Source: PALSA-610 sp038213435 (GTDB lineage Bacteria > Actinomycetota > Acidimicrobiia > IMCC26256 > PALSA-610). Taken from it: a stretch of DNA of 64,000 nt. Shown in pieces: positions 1 to 8,647 of the stretch. Where the stretch lies: the NCBI GenBank assembly GCA_038213435.1, contig JBBQTI010000012.1:1-64000 (forward strand). Reading direction: 5' to 3'. Both the position numbers and the translations under genes were made by a program. Under the pieces are notes generated by a model. That model ran no database searches and was not told where the DNA came from. It saw only the letters and a program-made list of their open reading frames with translations. Numbering within the stretch: position 1 is the stretch's first letter; each line of letters begins with the position of its first letter.

Positions 1-183
1 CGCACGGGGACATCACTACCGAGGACCTTGGCGTCTCCCCGGACCGGACTCACACCGGCAGGCTGCCCTCAGCTTGTCGCTCGGTTACGTCACAACAACC
101 TCCTCATTGTCATGGCGCCCGAACTACTGGACGCACTCCCATAACGCCGGTTGGAGACGATGTGCCTCGCACGCGTGGGGTCG
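1..183. other. window edge, no gene recognised
   Basis: The plus strand is open from the window edge to a TAA ending at 141, so this could be the tail of a gene that starts outside. The 46 translated residues match no family I recognise. Nothing else is supported before the MerR gene stop at 184. Confidence 0.3.
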
Positions 184-972
184 TCAGACTCTTGTCGTTG
201 CGCCTGTGATGACGGGCCAGCACACCTCGGTGGTGGTCGGGGCGAGGTAATGCTCTCGGATGGGTCCGGGTCCGCCGATGCCGCGCTCCGCGACGACTGT
301 TCCCAGCGCGCCGTAGGCCTGGTCGAGATCGGTGAACGGCCCGTCGTGCACGAGTACCGCCACCGTGATGGCGGGCAGCTCGATGACGTCGACTGCGTCG
401 CCGGCAATGGGGATGAAGGCGGTGACCTGGCCGACGCCGGCCTCGAAGAGTTCGTCGGGGTAAAGTGCGCCGTCGGGTCCGATGACCGCAAGTCCGTCCG
501 CGTCGGCGGCCGTGTGGAGTTCGACGAGAGCGGGGTCGAGCCAGGCGCCGCAGTCGTCGAACGCGATCGTCGCTCGCGCGGAGAGAACGCGGGTCGTAGG
601 GATGCGGCGAACTTCGACCTGACCGCGGGGGCGTGGCTCATCCGTGAGCAGGGCTTGCAGGGACGCAACGGTGATCTGAGTGCGCTCGAGCTGTTGTTGC
701 ATCCGTTCGAGGTGGAGGAGGATCATCCGGTTGCGGGCGGCGAGGTCGGGCGCGTGTAGGACCCGACGCACATCGTCGACGGGCATGTCGAGATCCCGGA
801 ACCGCCGGATTGCTTGGGCCGTCGCTACCTGAGTTGAGGCGTAGTGGCGGTATCCGGTGACCGGGTCGACCGCGATCGGTTCGAGCAGCCCGACGTCGTG
901 GTAGTACCGGAGCGCCTTCACGCTCAGGTAGGTCATCTTCGAGAACTCACCGATCGTGAGGAGTACATCCAT
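184..972 (-). CDS. MerR-family regulator with GyrI-like effector domain
   Basis: A one-component transcription activator or repressor of 262 residues. The N-terminal 70 residues form the MerR winged helix, recognisable from the motifs LTIGEFSKMTYLSVKALRYY and VGLLEPIAVDPVTGYRHY. A helical dimerisation segment follows at about 75-110, and the rest resembles the GyrI-like small-molecule binding domain of BmrR-type regulators. I start at the ATG giving MDVLLTIGEF, because an upstream ATG would add a non-homologous tail. It lies 16 bp downstream of the SRPBCC gene on the same strand, so the two probably form one operon. The operon promoter carries a MerR-type operator, so autoregulation is likely. 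The ligand is unknown. Confidence 0.88.
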   Translation of the reverse strand: MDVLLTIGEFSKMTYLSVKALRYYHDVGLLEPIAVDPVTGYRHYASTQVATAQAIRRFRDLDMPVDDVRRVLHAPDLAARNRMILLHLERMQQQLERTQITVASLQALLTDEPRPRGQVEVRRIPTTRVLSARATIAFDDCGAWLDPALVELHTAADADGLAVIGPDGALYPDELFEAGVGQVTAFIPIAGDAVDVIELPAITVAVLVHDGPFTDLDQAYGALGTVVAERGIGGPGPIREHYLAPTTTEVCWPVITGATTRV

Positions 973-988
973 TTTCGCAACCGTCGCT

Positions 989-1393
989 CTAGCCGCGAAG
1001 CGCGCGCTCGATGGCAGCAACGCCCTGCACCATCAATCCGTCGATGACCGGCGCGAGGTCGTCGGGCAAGACGTCGGTCGTCCAAACCAACCGGCAGCCA
1101 CCCGACCCATTGGCTGCGTCGATCACCTCGACCGCGGCTTGGTGATGCACTGCGCCGAGCGGGCTGTCAACGACGCTGTAGACGAGCCGGCGATGTTCGT
1201 CGTCAATGGTGACCAACCGCTCCCGGGCAACCGATCCCGTGACGAACGTGACGATCCGGTCACAGCCATCCATGAGCGTGTGCGTGACAAATCCCGGAGC
1301 CACCCGCTGGTGCACGGCGCCGAAGTCGCGCAGCGCATCCCACGCAACCCCCGGCGCCGCTCCAACCTGAAAGTCCTTACGAATCGAAGCCAT
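989..1393 (-). CDS. SRPBCC (START/polyketide cyclase-like) family protein
   Basis: A 134-residue helix-grip protein. Features fitting the family are the N-terminal strand ASIRKDFQVGAAPGVAWDAL, a central section ending in VTGSVARERLVTIDDEHRRL, and a C-terminal helix with GLMVQGVAAIERAL. Such proteins bind hydrophobic ligands in a deep pocket. Two starts are possible: ATG at 1402, with GGGGAGG upstream, and ATG at 1393. I prefer 1393 because the inferred -10 hexamer covers 1401-1406, so a transcript would begin at about 1393-1394 and could not include the upstream ATG. It is the first gene of an operon with the MerR regulator and may help sense or modify the same compound. Confidence 0.8.
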   Translation of the reverse strand: MASIRKDFQVGAAPGVAWDALRDFGAVHQRVAPGFVTHTLMDGCDRIVTFVTGSVARERLVTIDDEHRRLVYSVVDSPLGAVHHQAAVEVIDAANGSGGCRLVWTTDVLPDDLAPVIDGLMVQGVAAIERALRG

Positions 1394-1400
1394 ATACACC

Positions 1401-1431
1401 ATCGTGGAGCCTCCCCGTAGAGGAGAGTCAA
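1401..1431 (-). promoter_or_regulatory. MerR-type promoter/operator with 19-bp spacer
   Basis: On the minus strand, TTGACT (1426-1431) is followed by exactly 19 bp and then CACGAT (1401-1406). The spacer holds an imperfect dyad, GACTCTCC against GGGGAGGCTC, around TCTAC. A 19-bp spacer with a dyad between -35 and -10 is the signature of promoters that MerR proteins activate by untwisting DNA. It sits directly before the SRPBCC-merR operon. Confidence 0.72.
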
Positions 1432-1684
1432 GACCTCCGTCACGAACCATGATGACGGCGGACCCCGGTCATCAACGTAGATTCGCCGTCAAGCTCCGCA
1501 TTCCCACGCACGCCGGCTTGACTCAACGCAACCGTGCCCCGGGCGCCGGGACGCGTCATGCCACAAAACGATTTGCACTCCCGATCGACCGCGGATCGCA
1601 CTTCACTTCGTGACGTCAGCCATCTGCTCCGTCGCACATTGCCGGCGTCGGAGACACTCTCGCGTCGTCGTTCGGAGTCGCGCA

Positions 1685-2320
1685 TCAGGGCATGGTCCTT
1701 GGCCTCGTCGCCTCCACGTAGAGCCGAACGGTGGACTCCGACGGATACGGCGTTCGTCGCTCGCCGAGCGAGACGGTAAGCCCGGCGGCTCGGCTCGCAT
1801 CGACGAGCTCGTCGAGCTCGAAGAAAGTCGCGACGAATGGCACTTGTTCCTCGAGAAACTGGTCGCGTGCAACCTCGCCTTGTCCTTCGTGAGCGGAGAA
1901 CAGGACGCGGCCGCCGGGTTGAAGGACCCGATGGAACTCCCGCAGCACGGTGCGAAGTTGCGGGCGTCGCACGTGGATCAGCGAGTAGAACGCCATCAGG
2001 CCGCCGAGTCGCTCGGGCGCGAGTGGAAGCGACCGCATGTCCGCGGCCAGTACGCCGTCGAGACGACCGTTCGCGAGTCTCGTCATTTGCAAGCTGAGAT
2101 CGAGGCCGAAGACGCGCCGCCCGCGCTCTCGGACGAAGACGCCGATCTGACCGGGCCCGCACCCGATCTCGAGGACTGGATCGCGCACCGACTCGGCGAA
2201 CGCCGTGAGCAGCTCACGATCGCGTGGCTTGTCCCGCAACTCATCGAGGAATCGAGTCTCGTACTTGCGCGCAATCACGTCGTACGAGGAACGCAGCTGC
2301 TCCCATGCCACGGGCACCAT
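1685..2320 (-). CDS. class I SAM-dependent methyltransferase
   Basis: A 211-residue methyltransferase of the Methyltransf_11/25 type. Motif I is VLEIGCGPGQIGVF at about residues 49-62. An acidic residue follows in FGLDLS, and LQPGGRVLFSAHE is the usual post-strand-4 loop. The start is the ATG giving MVPVAWEQL; longer frames upstream would overlap the divergent promoter of the VOC gene. The substrate cannot be deduced. It diverges from the VOC-family gene with 75 bp between start codons. Confidence 0.85.
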   Translation of the reverse strand: MVPVAWEQLRSSYDVIARKYETRFLDELRDKPRDRELLTAFAESVRDPVLEIGCGPGQIGVFVRERGRRVFGLDLSLQMTRLANGRLDGVLAADMRSLPLAPERLGGLMAFYSLIHVRRPQLRTVLREFHRVLQPGGRVLFSAHEGQGEVARDQFLEEQVPFVATFFELDELVDASRAAGLTVSLGERRTPYPSESTVRLYVEATRPRTMP

Positions 2321-2395
2321 CTTGGTAGAGGGCGACTCCGTTGCGGAGCCAGAACGACGCGGGCACCATGTAGCGGCCCGCCGAAGGAGGTCTCG

Positions 2396-2791
2396 ATGGC
2401 CCAGCCGACCGGACTGAACCACGTCGCGATGAGCGTGCCTCCGGGAACGCTCACGGACGGCTACCGAGCGGAACTACTGAAGTTCTACGACGATCTGTTC
2501 GGCTGGCGCGAAATCGAATCGCTCAGGCTTGCAGACCGACTGACCGTCTCGGTTGGTCGGCATAGCTACGTGAACGTTCGTGAGCGACCGGATCCCATGG
2601 TCTGCTCCGGCTACGAACACTTCGGCATCGTGGTCGAATCAGCCGAAGAAGCCGAACGACTCTGGAAGCTGCTCGAGAGCGACCCGCGCGACGTACACCT
2701 CGAGCCACTCAAGACAAGCGACGACGGTCTCAGGTCATTCCGGTTTCGTTATCTCCTTCCACTCACCGTGGAAGTTCAGAGCTTCCCGTAA
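2396..2791 (+). CDS. VOC (glyoxalase/bleomycin resistance) superfamily protein
   Basis: A 131-residue vicinal-oxygen-chelate protein. The opening LNHVAMSVPPG carries the usual first metal-ligand histidine of the beta-alpha-beta-beta-beta module. YEHFGIVVESAEEAERLWKL marks the second half-module with its own histidine. A GAAGGAGG ribosome binding site sits 5 nt before the ATG, which fixes the start well inside a longer open frame. The reaction is not predictable; VOC proteins include dioxygenases, isomerases and thiol transferases. Confidence 0.85.
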   Translation: MAQPTGLNHVAMSVPPGTLTDGYRAELLKFYDDLFGWREIESLRLADRLTVSVGRHSYVNVRERPDPMVCSGYEHFGIVVESAEEAERLWKLLESDPRDVHLEPLKTSDDGLRSFRFRYLLPLTVEVQSFP

Positions 2792-2854
2792 CCGGGGTCG
2801 GCGGGCGTCGTTATGAGAGACGCTTGGACGTCGTGAGTAGTGCCGAAATCGCCG

Positions 2855-3670
2855 TCATTGCGCCGGGAAGCCGTCAAGTTCGACTTCGCGGGTTTGACCT
2901 CCGGCGTTGAGAAACGCCGTCATGCGGAGATGCGCTTCGGGTTCGTCGAGGCAGGCACGGAACAGTTGATCTTCGGTGAGGAGCCCCTCGATCGGGTCGG
3001 GCAGCGCGGCGTCAACCGCCGTTTTGGCGCGGGCGATGGCTTCGGAGGGATAGGAGGCGATACGCGCCGCGAGTGCGTCGACGAATGGGCGTAGTTCGGA
3101 TTCGGGGAGGGCCCGGTTCACATATCCCCACTGTGCGGCGGTGTCGGCATCGATGTCCTGGCATCCGAGCACGATCTCGAGCGCGCGCCCGCGGCCGACC
3201 AGTCGGTGGAGACGTTGTGTGCCGCTGCCTCCGGGGATGATGCCCACCGAGACCTCGGGTTGCGCAAGTATCGCCCGACCGATCGCGGCGAAGCGCATGT
3301 CGAACGACAGGGCCAGCTCGCTGCCGCCGCCGCGTGCGATGCCCTCGATCAAGGCGATCGTCGCCTTGGGCATCGTGCGAAACCGATCCACCATCGCATG
3401 GAACATGCCGAGGTCGGAGTGTCGGTCGGTGTCGTCGGTCGGCAGCGCCTGGATCAGACTCACGTCCGCGTGAGCGGCGAAGAACTCGGGATCGGCCGAG
3501 TCGAGTAACACCACCCGAACGGAGCTGTCCGCCGTCACCTCGCGGCCGAATCGGTCGAGCTCCAAGATCAGGGTGAGGTCGAGGAGGTTGATCGGAGGAT
3601 GATCTATCGTCACCCGCGCGATCCTCTGGTCGACACTGATACGAAGAGCTTGATAGTCCTCATAGGCCAT
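2855..3670 (-). CDS. enoyl-CoA hydratase/isomerase (crotonase) family protein
   Basis: A 271-residue crotonase-fold enzyme expected to act on acyl-CoA thioesters. The oxyanion-hole segment IEGIARGGGSELALSFD is present. Both glutamates that correspond to the hydratase acid/base pair are visible, one in GGGSELAL and one in AQPEVSVGIIPG, so hydratase chemistry is plausible. The ATG at 3670 lies 7 nt after a TAGATT hexamer with no ribosome binding site, consistent with its own leaderless transcript, although it also lies 38 bp downstream of the sulfotransferase gene. The metabolic context is unclear. Confidence 0.85.
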   Translation of the reverse strand: MAYEDYQALRISVDQRIARVTIDHPPINLLDLTLILELDRFGREVTADSSVRVVLLDSADPEFFAAHADVSLIQALPTDDTDRHSDLGMFHAMVDRFRTMPKATIALIEGIARGGGSELALSFDMRFAAIGRAILAQPEVSVGIIPGGSGTQRLHRLVGRGRALEIVLGCQDIDADTAAQWGYVNRALPESELRPFVDALAARIASYPSEAIARAKTAVDAALPDPIEGLLTEDQLFRACLDEPEAHLRMTAFLNAGGQTREVELDGFPAQ

Positions 3671-3708
3671 GACCAGGAATCTACGACAGTCGCACCGGAG
3701 CGTCGCGT

Positions 3709-4329
3709 TCAGGCGAGCGGTGGTACTCCGATCATCTCGCGGAACTCGTCGGTGGTGTTGGTGACGGGGAAAGGCTCGGCGGGCACGGGGAGTCCGAGCC
3801 GTTCGCAGATGGGCTCCCACCCATCTCCCGGCGCCCACTCCAATAGCCGGTTGGCCGGCACCTCGGCGCGCACCGCGTCGTTGTGACGCGCGAACGCATC
3901 CATCATCGCGTTCGGGTCATCGAAACGGTCGCTGAACCGGTTGTGCAGCAGTTTGCGGACCGCGTCCATCCACGGTGCGATTTCGGGCGGCATGTTGTCG
4001 AATGCCAAGAAGATGGTGTTCGACGCGCTGCGATACCAGCCCTCGGGATCGCGGACCGACAACAACACGACCGCGTCCGGGTACACCGCGGACAGCTCGC
4101 GCCAGAACGAACCGCCCGGCCAGTCGACAATGGCCCGGTAGCGGGCCAGCATCGCGGACCAATCGACGGGACGGCCCTCGATCGCGTCGATCCAAGCGGG
4201 GACCTGGGTCGGATCGCCGAACATCTCGACCATGTGGTGACACGGCGCATCCAACAGCTGTTCCAGGGCGAGCTTGAGTGAATGGGTACCCGTCCGGCCC
4301 ACTCCCGCACCAACAACCGCGAGTTCCAC
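3709..4329 (-). CDS. sulfotransferase family protein
   Basis: A 206-residue PAPS-dependent sulfotransferase of the short family typified by GxGRTGTxSL near the N-terminus. Here GAGVGRTGTHSLKLALEQLL provides the 5'-phosphosulfate loop. LLSVRDPEGWYRSASNTI provides the 3'-phosphate-binding Arg and Ser region. The GTG start at 4329 is preceded by a purine-rich GGAGAAGGAGTAGGA. The open frame extends upstream, but that part would overlap the preceding PhyH-family gene. It lies 64 bp downstream of that gene on the same strand. The acceptor substrate is unknown. Confidence 0.84.
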   Translation of the reverse strand: MELAVVGAGVGRTGTHSLKLALEQLLDAPCHHMVEMFGDPTQVPAWIDAIEGRPVDWSAMLARYRAIVDWPGGSFWRELSAVYPDAVVLLSVRDPEGWYRSASNTIFLAFDNMPPEIAPWMDAVRKLLHNRFSDRFDDPNAMMDAFARHNDAVRAEVPANRLLEWAPGDGWEPICERLGLPVPAEPFPVTNTTDEFREMIGVPPLA

Positions 4330-4393
4330 TCCTACTCCTTCTCCTACCAGTCCGACACCGACGCCCGACCTGCACGCGTCCGTTGACAGACTG

Positions 4394-5278
4394 TCACGGA
4401 AGCTCGCCGCGCGCGAGGAGCTCGACAGGATCCTGCATGCGGACCATGCCGAGGTAGCCGCCCCCGCGAGGGATGCTGTCGTGCAGTGCGTAGCCGAGCA
4501 GTTCCTGCGCCAGGCGCGGCAGCTTGGCCGCGACGGCAGGTGGCGTCGAGAGATAGTTGTTCTCTTCGGTGCGCAACCAGCCGAGACAGTAACTGAGGTG
4601 AGCGCCGCGTCGTTGCGTGTCGGTGGTGTTCGCGCCGCCCGCATGAATCGTCCCTCCCGTGTAGACGACCGCGGAGCCGGCCGGCATCTCCGCGTAGGCG
4701 ATCTGATCCGGCGTCGGCGCGGATCGCGTCATCTGCTCGGCCGGCAACAGTTGCCGATCGGGCCAACGGTGGCTACCGGGCACGACGCGGGTGGCGCCGT
4801 TGTCGCGGGTGAAGTCGACGAACGCGATTACGGTCGCGAGCTGGAGCTCCGGCGCCGGTCGCGGGACGTCGCTCCAAACGGCCTCGTCGCGGTGGAGCCA
4901 CTGCTCCTCCGAACCGGGACCGCGTTGCAGGAGATGCCCGAGATTGAGCTGGTAGCGCGCGCAAGACGGCGCCAAGATGCGATCGCACAGGGCGAGCAAC
5001 AACGGATGGCACATGATGTCGACCGCGAAGGTGTGCGAGATGCCCGGCATACCCGCGACCTGCTTGGTGAACGGGCCGTGAAACGCCTCCATGATCGGGT
5101 TGAACAACGCTTCGCCGGGATCGGCGGCCGTGACGGCCGCTTCGACCTCGGCGTTGACCCGAGCCACCACCTCGAGCGAGAGCAGGCCTTCGACGATGGC
5201 CGCACCGTCGCGCTCGATCGCCCCGTAGATCGAGTCGGGAAGGCTCTGCGCCGTGAATCGTTCGAGGCTGACACTCAT
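4394..5278 (-). CDS. phytanoyl-CoA dioxygenase (PhyH) family protein
   Basis: A 294-residue Fe(II)/2-oxoglutarate-dependent oxygenase. The iron triad is His129-x-Asp131 in QWLHRDEAVW and His212 in GTIHAGG. An Arg just downstream in TQRRGAHLSY is placed to bind 2-oxoglutarate. VVPGSHRWP is the conserved loop between them. An AGGGG ribosome binding site lies 8 nt before the ATG. It heads a leftward group with a sulfotransferase and an enoyl-CoA hydratase, which suggests modification of a lipid or natural product, but the substrate is not determinable. Confidence 0.88.
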   Translation of the reverse strand: MSVSLERFTAQSLPDSIYGAIERDGAAIVEGLLSLEVVARVNAEVEAAVTAADPGEALFNPIMEAFHGPFTKQVAGMPGISHTFAVDIMCHPLLLALCDRILAPSCARYQLNLGHLLQRGPGSEEQWLHRDEAVWSDVPRPAPELQLATVIAFVDFTRDNGATRVVPGSHRWPDRQLLPAEQMTRSAPTPDQIAYAEMPAGSAVVYTGGTIHAGGANTTDTQRRGAHLSYCLGWLRTEENNYLSTPPAVAAKLPRLAQELLGYALHDSIPRGGGYLGMVRMQDPVELLARGELP

Positions 5279-5549
5279 GTGGGTTCCCCTATGAGATTCG
5301 TTTGCTGACGTCTTCGCCGGCGGCGATCTTGGCGGTGTAGCCGTCGAGCCAGCGAATCGGTCTCGCCGGCGGTGCAGCCGAACGTCGCGCAGTGCCCGAC
5401 GTCGCGACCGTCAACGTCGTGCTCTGGCAGGGCCGATCGGGCATCGCGCCCATCGTCCCGACGGACGAATCCACCGCGACCGGATGGAGCGGTTGAGGAG
5501 TGGTGTCGAGTGTGACCGATGACACAGTGACGGCGGTTTGCGCTGGTCG

Positions 5550-5561
5550 TACGCTTCCAGC
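5550..5561 (+). promoter_or_regulatory. leaderless -10 element of the cyclase gene
   Basis: TACGCT at 5550-5555 is followed by six bases and then GTG at 5562, with no ribosome binding site. Transcription would start at or next to the start codon. The 283 bp between the PhyH gene and this site hold no convincing gene. Confidence 0.6.
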
Positions 5562-7073
5562 GTGAGCCACAAGACCGGGGTCGATCGAAGGCGGCTGGAC
5601 TGGCAGCTCGGTGCGATTTGCACGGCTGCGAACCTCGCCGGCGCGGTCTTCGTGTTCGTTTATCTGATCGCGATCGCGCCCGGCGAGCGGCTGCGTCACG
5701 GGGCGGGACCCGACGTGATCGCGTTCTCGATCTTCGCGCTGTGCGCCTTCCCCTTGGAGGGGTGGTGGTCGCAGGTGAGTTGGAACCGCGCGCTCGGTTG
5801 GCTGTCGGACCATCGGACGCCGAGCGCGAGCGAGCGGGATGCCACACTGCGGCTCCCGATGCGGGAAGCGGCGCGCTCGAGCGTGGCCTGGGCCGTCGCG
5901 GCCGTCTTCTTCGCGCTGTTCAGCGTCGTCGTCGACGGCGTCGGTGGTCAGGCGGTTCGGGTCGCGTTGACGATCGTCGACGGTGGCCTCATCACGTCTG
6001 CGGTCGTGTTCTTGCTCTTCGAGCGGGCTCTTCGGCCGGTGTTCGCGCACGCTCTGGGCGGCGAGTCTTCTCGAGAGGTCGCGAGCATCGGCGTCCGGCC
6101 TCGATTGCTGCTGGCCTGGGCGCTGGGGTCGGCGGTTCCGCTGTTCGGGCTCGCCGCGCTTCCGTATGCGGCCGCGCACGCGACGGTGCATCGCAACATC
6201 GGCGGCGCGGTCTTGGCCCTTTCCCTCGTCGGGCTCTCCGTCGGGTTGCTCATGACCGTGGTGACCGCGCGGTCGGTTGCCGACCCGCTCACGACGCTGC
6301 GCGAGGCGATGGTCAGGATCGGCGACGGGCAGCTCGACGTTACGGTTCCGGTCGACGACGGCGGCGAGGTCGGTCTGCTCCAACACGGTGTCAATCAGAT
6401 GGTTGCCGGCCTGAGGGAGCGCCACCGGCTCGCGGACTTGTTCGGACGCCAGGTCGGTCCCGAAGTCGCCCGGCTCGCGCTCGAGCAAGGCACCGGGCTC
6501 AACAGTGAGCAGCGATCGGCAACCGCAATGTTCGTCGACCTCGTCGGTTCCACGGCGCTTGCCGAAGTGCTCTCGCCCTACCAGGTCGTCGAGACCCTCA
6601 ACGCGTTGTTTCACGCAGTGACCGGCGCCGTCGCAGCACAAGGCGGCTGGGTGAACAAGTTCCAAGGCGACGGTGCGCTGTGCGTCTTCGGCGCGCCGGC
6701 CGCGCAGCCGGATCATGCGGCCCGAGCGCTACGCGCGGCGCGTTCGCTCCGCGTACGACTCGGGCAGCTGGCTGTCGTCCACCCTGGCATCGACGCCGCG
6801 ATCGGCATCTCGTCGGGCACGGTCGTCGCCGGAAATGTCGGCACCGAGCAACGCTACGAGTACACGATCATCGGCGGGCCGGTGAACGAAGCGGCGCGTC
6901 TGACCGATCTGGCCAAGGCACAACCGGGCCGCGTCGTCGCCTCGATCGCCAGCATCCAGCGAGCCGGCGACGAAGCGGCGCACTGGACCTCGATCGGCAG
7001 CGTCGGGCTGCGTGGTCAATCCGCACCGACGGCCATCTACGAGCCGGTATCCGTCGACCAACGAGTCCTGTAG
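5562..7073 (+). CDS. membrane-anchored class III nucleotide cyclase with HAMP domain
   Basis: A 503-residue protein with about six transmembrane helices in the first 235 residues. A HAMP linker follows (RSVADPLTTLREAMVRIGDG), then a C-terminal cyclase catalytic domain. The metal aspartates lie in FVDLVGSTALAE and KFQGDGALCVFG, the purine-selecting lysine is in NKFQGDG, and the transition-state Asn and Arg are in PVNEAARL. The usual Asp of the second purine-selecting position is Gly here (IIGGPVN), so ATP preference cannot be assumed. The architecture resembles the six-helix HAMP cyclases of mycobacteria (Rv1318c type). I take the GTG at 5562 rather than the in-frame TTG at 5538, because a TACGCT hexamer ends 6 nt before the GTG. 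Confidence 0.87.
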   Translation: MSHKTGVDRRRLDWQLGAICTAANLAGAVFVFVYLIAIAPGERLRHGAGPDVIAFSIFALCAFPLEGWWSQVSWNRALGWLSDHRTPSASERDATLRLPMREAARSSVAWAVAAVFFALFSVVVDGVGGQAVRVALTIVDGGLITSAVVFLLFERALRPVFAHALGGESSREVASIGVRPRLLLAWALGSAVPLFGLAALPYAAAHATVHRNIGGAVLALSLVGLSVGLLMTVVTARSVADPLTTLREAMVRIGDGQLDVTVPVDDGGEVGLLQHGVNQMVAGLRERHRLADLFGRQVGPEVARLALEQGTGLNSEQRSATAMFVDLVGSTALAEVLSPYQVVETLNALFHAVTGAVAAQGGWVNKFQGDGALCVFGAPAAQPDHAARALRAARSLRVRLGQLAVVHPGIDAAIGISSGTVVAGNVGTEQRYEYTIIGGPVNEAARLTDLAKAQPGRVVASIASIQRAGDEAAHWTSIGSVGLRGQSAPTAIYEPVSVDQRVL

Positions 7074-7184
7074 CGCGCAGCGAGAACGGCGAGGGCGCTT
7101 CGCACCCGGGCATGGCCCACCAGCCCCCAGGCGCAACCGCGTCGCCCGAACTAGCGTCGGCGCGACACCCGCAACCGGGGAGCC

Positions 7185-8624
7185 ATGACACTCATGACGG
7201 ATCTTGCTGCTCTCGACGCGACCGCGCAGGCCGAGCTCGTGCACAACGGCGACGCGTCGGCCGCGGAACTCGTCGACGCCGCCATCGGTCGCATCGAGAA
7301 GCTCAACGGCGAGCTGAACGCGGTGATCCACCCACTGTACGAGCGCGCCCGCGCCGCGGTACAGCGCGGGCTGCCGGACGGACCGTTCGCCGGCGTCCCG
7401 ATCGTCATCAAGGATCTCGACGGCACCCTCGCCGGCGCGCCGTATCACGCGGGCAACCAGGCGCTCAAGGATGCGAGACACGTCGCGACGACGACCAGCT
7501 ACCTGTTCGAAAAGCTCGAGCGCGCCGGTTTCGTCATCGTGGGCAAGACGAACACTCCGGAGTTCGGCCTGATGCCGACCGCAGAGCCTCAGGTGTACGG
7601 CGCGACCCACAACCCCTGGAACCTCGCGCACAGCAGCGGCGGATCGAGTGGCGGCTCCGCGGCTGCTGTCGCGAGCGGGATGGTTCCGGTCGGACATGCG
7701 GGGGACGGGGGTGGCTCGATCCGCATTCCCGCAAGCATGTGCGGACTGCTCGGCTTGAAGCCGGCGCGTGGCCGCGTGTCGCTCGGACCGGCCGAGCGCG
7801 ACGCGTGGGCCGGCCTCGTGATGCGCCACGTCGTGACGCGCAGCGTGCGCGACAGCGCGGCCGTCCTCGACGTGTTGGAGGGTTACATGAGGGGCGACTG
7901 GTATTCGGCGCCGCCGCCCGCGCGCCCCTACGTCGAGGAGGTCAGCGCGCAACCTGGCAAGCTGCGGATCGGCATGCGCACGAGCGCGCCCCTCGGTCTC
8001 GCTTCCGTCGACCCGGAGTGCGTCGCCGCAGTCGACGATGCGGCGCGGTTGCTGGAGTCGCTCGGCCATTCCGTCGTCGAAGCGGCACCCGACGCCCTCG
8101 ACGACGGGGTGTTGCTCGAGACGTTCGGCACCGTGATGCTCGCGTCGTTGCGGGCCGACATGACCGACGTCGAGACCGCGATCGGGCGCCCGGTGACGCC
8201 CGACGACATGGAGCCGTCGACGTGGGCCAGCTTCGAAGCCGGCGCGGCGATCGACGCCGGGAGCTACGTGCGGTCGCTCACCAAGATGCAAGCGTGGGCC
8301 CGGCGCGCGATCGCGTGGTGGTTCGACGGTGGGTTCGACCTGGTGCTCACTCCCACCTGCGCGGAACCGCCGCCCGTGCTCGGCGACCTCACTGATCCCG
8401 AGACGGGCGGCTCTCGCCTCCTGCCATTCGTGCTGTTCACCGCGCCGTTCAACGTCACGGGCCAGCCCGCGATGTCGGTCCCCCTCGGCGCGTCGGCGTC
8501 GGGCCTCCCGGTGGGCGTCCAGCTCGTCGGTGCTCCGTACCGCGAGGACGTCTTGATCCGGGTGGCCGCGCAGCTCGAACAAGCAAGACCTTGGGCCGAC
8601 CGGCGTCCGCCCGTGCACGCGTAG
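7185..8624 (+). CDS. amidase signature family enzyme (copy 1)
   Basis: A 479-residue amidase with the Lys-cisSer-Ser triad at Lys76 (IVIKDLDG), Ser154 (SGGSSGGSAAA) and Ser178 (GDGGGSIRIP). Length and motifs are typical of the family. The ATG at 7185 has GGGGAG just upstream; a second in-frame ATG at 7194 is also possible. It is followed after 23 bp by a clear paralogue of the same length, so the pair arose by tandem duplication. The two AtuA-like genes follow immediately, so all four are probably co-transcribed. The substrate is unknown. Confidence 0.9.
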   Translation: MTLMTDLAALDATAQAELVHNGDASAAELVDAAIGRIEKLNGELNAVIHPLYERARAAVQRGLPDGPFAGVPIVIKDLDGTLAGAPYHAGNQALKDARHVATTTSYLFEKLERAGFVIVGKTNTPEFGLMPTAEPQVYGATHNPWNLAHSSGGSSGGSAAAVASGMVPVGHAGDGGGSIRIPASMCGLLGLKPARGRVSLGPAERDAWAGLVMRHVVTRSVRDSAAVLDVLEGYMRGDWYSAPPPARPYVEEVSAQPGKLRIGMRTSAPLGLASVDPECVAAVDDAARLLESLGHSVVEAAPDALDDGVLLETFGTVMLASLRADMTDVETAIGRPVTPDDMEPSTWASFEAGAAIDAGSYVRSLTKMQAWARRAIAWWFDGGFDLVLTPTCAEPPPVLGDLTDPETGGSRLLPFVLFTAPFNVTGQPAMSVPLGASASGLPVGVQLVGAPYREDVLIRVAAQLEQARPWADRRPPVHA

Positions 8625-8647
8625 CGATCTCACCAAAGGAGCCAGAC

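Noticed and set aside
1451..1684. Small open frames between the SRPBCC and methyltransferase genes
   Set aside because: They overlap each other in several frames, are Arg-rich, and have no ribosome binding site or recognisable sequence.
5289..6716. A 475-codon minus-strand frame opposite the cyclase gene
   Set aside because: Composition is Arg/Asp/Glu-rich shadow sequence without any family motif, and the plus-strand cyclase is clearly real.
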